Source: Hesseltinella vesiculosa
Taxonomy: Eukaryota; Mucoromycota; Mucoromycetes; Mucorales; Cunninghamellaceae
DNA length: 64,000 nt
Assembly (NCBI GenBank): GCA_002104935.1
Contig: MCGT01000060.1
Span: 1-64,000 of the forward strand
Direction of reading: 5' to 3'
The translations under genes were made by a program, and so were the position numbers. Shown in pieces: positions 62,517 through 64,000 of this stretch; the first letter of the stretch is position 1, and every line of letters starts with the position of its first letter. The notes beneath the pieces are model-generated. The model did not search any database. It was not told the DNA's origin and worked only from the letters and a program-made list of their open reading frames with translations.

Positions 62517-63084
62517 GTATGTGCACATTTATATGCCCTGCCTACCGTCCAGTGATAGGTGCCCTGCCGTTTGCAGGGCTGCTTGCCAATTTTGCGCCAT
62601 CTTTCTCCCCATTTTCCCACTTCAGCTGTTGTTGTAGCCTTGGTAGATACATGTGGAGAAACACTGTATCGGTTGCTACTGGACGGGGATTGCATGGTAA
62701 AACATGTTGCCAGGTTAACAATGACGCTGTGGTCTTGGTCTTGATGTTAAAAGATAAGCATTCCAACCTTACACCTTCCTACAAGGTGACTTACAGTTTT
62801 CGTTTTTTTTGTAGTCGAGGGAGATGGAAGGTGCTGGCCAGTGTGGGTATTTTTCCGTGCCCTGCCTACCGTCCAGTAGTAGGTGCCCTGCCGTTTACAG
62901 GGCTGCTTGCCAATTTTACACCATCCTTCTCCCGATTCTCCCACATCAGCTGTTGTTGTAGCCTTGGTAGATACATGTGGAGAAACACTGTATCGGTTGC
63001 TACTGGACGGGGATTGCATGATAAAACATGTTGCCAGGTTAACAATGACACTATGGTCTTGGTCTTGGTCTTGACCGAAAGAAA
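62517..63084. repeat. 324-bp direct duplication, open through both copies
   Basis: The segment around gccctgcctaccgtccagt at 62536 recurs at 62860, an offset of 324 bases (108 codons). The two copies are about 90 percent alike. The + strand has an uninterrupted frame from 62507 to 63127 (206 codons) across both copies, with PAYRPVIGALPFAGLLANF mirrored by PAYRPVVGALPFTGLLANF. Another frame of each copy reads GETLYRLLLDGDCM(V/I)KHVARL, which faintly recalls the end of retrotransposon integrases. No start context, leader or known domain supports a gene. The remainder (63128-64000) has no feature I can support. Confidence 0.7.
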
Positions 63085-64000
63085 AGCAAAATCTAAATTT
63101 ATCCCTGTCGTACCGATCATGTCTTGACTGTTTGCTTTTTTGATCAAAATTTTCTTAACGACAATGGTGATGCACTCTTGCTATAGTACGTTAAAGGGTA
63201 AAAAAACACCTTAGCCAGATTCATTCCTGATCTTTAACGTTAGGTGTGTTTGTTGTGCCCAAGAATATTATGCCTCTTAAAAAGTGTTTGCTCATTTTAA
63301 TCTTCCACACAACTATTGAATGCGTATAAAGAGACTCCCACCGACATGTTTTAGGACTTGATACCAACAGTGTTCACTAAGCTATTTTGTGCTACCAATA
63401 CGTCATTATTGGTGGTGATCGTCTAACCAACTTAAAGCGTTTATATTGTGATTTCATTATTGAAGTCTGACAGTGGGTTGCCGCCCGGAGTTATAAATAT
63501 CCGGGTAAGGTTAGTGGGCAGGATTAGGCCAGCGGATATGGCAGGTGGTTTCTCTTTCTTTTTTTTCAGCTCTTATTAGGCAACTTGATATGGCAATTGG
63601 AGTGCACAAAGTTAGACAATTCAAGGAAAGAAGAGAAAGGAAAAATCCGCAGCAGGATGAAGACAGAGGTACGAGCTACACAAACATAAAGACGAAATGG
63701 TTCATGTTTTCTGGAACATGGAGGCTAGTGGCAAACTTGCTGGCCACGAAGCACGTCCCAAACGAGAACTGACAAAGCTAAAACTTGGCGTCACCACGTG
63801 GCAGTACGCTCTCAAGCACGGCCATAAAAACCTCATTCGAGTGTCCTGCCAATGATAACCTCGACTCCACTCCGGCAACCGCTACGATCTCTGCCATTGC
63901 CTGGCATCTCACAACAGAGATACTGCCTCTTCATTCCTTTTTTTGTGACAGCCTACAGTAATTTCGTCCTGGCTATAACATCCCACCTGACTTGTTTGAC

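Overview
This window is nuclear DNA of a filamentous fungus, most likely an early-diverging Mucoromycota (Mucorales) species. The reasons are many short introns (about 50-120 nt) with long T tracts before the acceptor, CT-rich leaders, a C2-C2-EF-hand phosphatidylserine decarboxylase, a CYSTM protein, and several proteins with a Mucorales look but no close relatives I know. Splice sites were worked out by hand and chosen so that the reading frame and conserved motifs are kept. They are predictions, not cDNA evidence. I saw no tRNA, rRNA, CRISPR array or intact transposon.

Layout. 1-345: degenerate tandem repeat. 488-2483 (+): two C2H2 zinc fingers plus a PD-(D/E)XK-like domain. 3192-4444 (-): Nop12/RBM34-like two-RRM protein. 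4944-6200 (+): AMPK gamma subunit (Snf4). 6634-8164 (-): Mo25/Hym1. 9365-13141 (-): GYF-domain protein. 13774-14038 (-): doubtful small spliced gene. 14658-19146 (+): PSD2-type phosphatidylserine decarboxylase. 19329-21042 (+): kinase-like protein lacking the catalytic Asp. 21043-25420: gene-poor, with a 192-bp duplication and a 16-bp minisatellite. 25421-25564 (+): 47-residue zinc-knuckle microprotein. 26090-29129 (+): Myb-like plus WD40 protein. 29242-30537 (-): PPR-like protein. 31312-33664 (-): cytochrome P450. 36053-36568 (-): unknown. 37014-39936 (-): Mkt1. 40486-43159 (-): Cdc24 RhoGEF. 43972-44660 (-): unknown membrane protein. 44928-45420 (+): CYSTM protein with a broken frame. 47600-48680 (+): mRNA cap methyltransferase. 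49085-50579 (+): MAP kinase kinase. 51269-52943 (-): HSF-type transcription factor. 53780-54398 (+): UXT-like prefoldin. 54512-55080 (+): EXPERA/TMEM97-like. 55569-56418 (+): cold-shock domain protein. 57328-58352 (+): Stm1/SERBP1-like ribosome factor. 58737-61523 (-): Spo71-like PH protein. 61524-64000: repeats, including a 324-bp in-frame duplication.

The genes do not form operons. Two themes recur. One is signalling and polarity: AMPK gamma, Mo25, Cdc24, an Mkk-type MAPKK, the HSF factor and the kinase-like protein. The other is RNA and translation: Nop12, Mkt1, GYF, Abd1, the CSD protein, Stm1 and the PPR protein. The least familiar items are the zinc-finger/nuclease-like protein, the Myb-WD40 fusion, the kinase-like protein, the zinc-knuckle microprotein, and a uORF whose stop overlaps the HSF-factor start codon.
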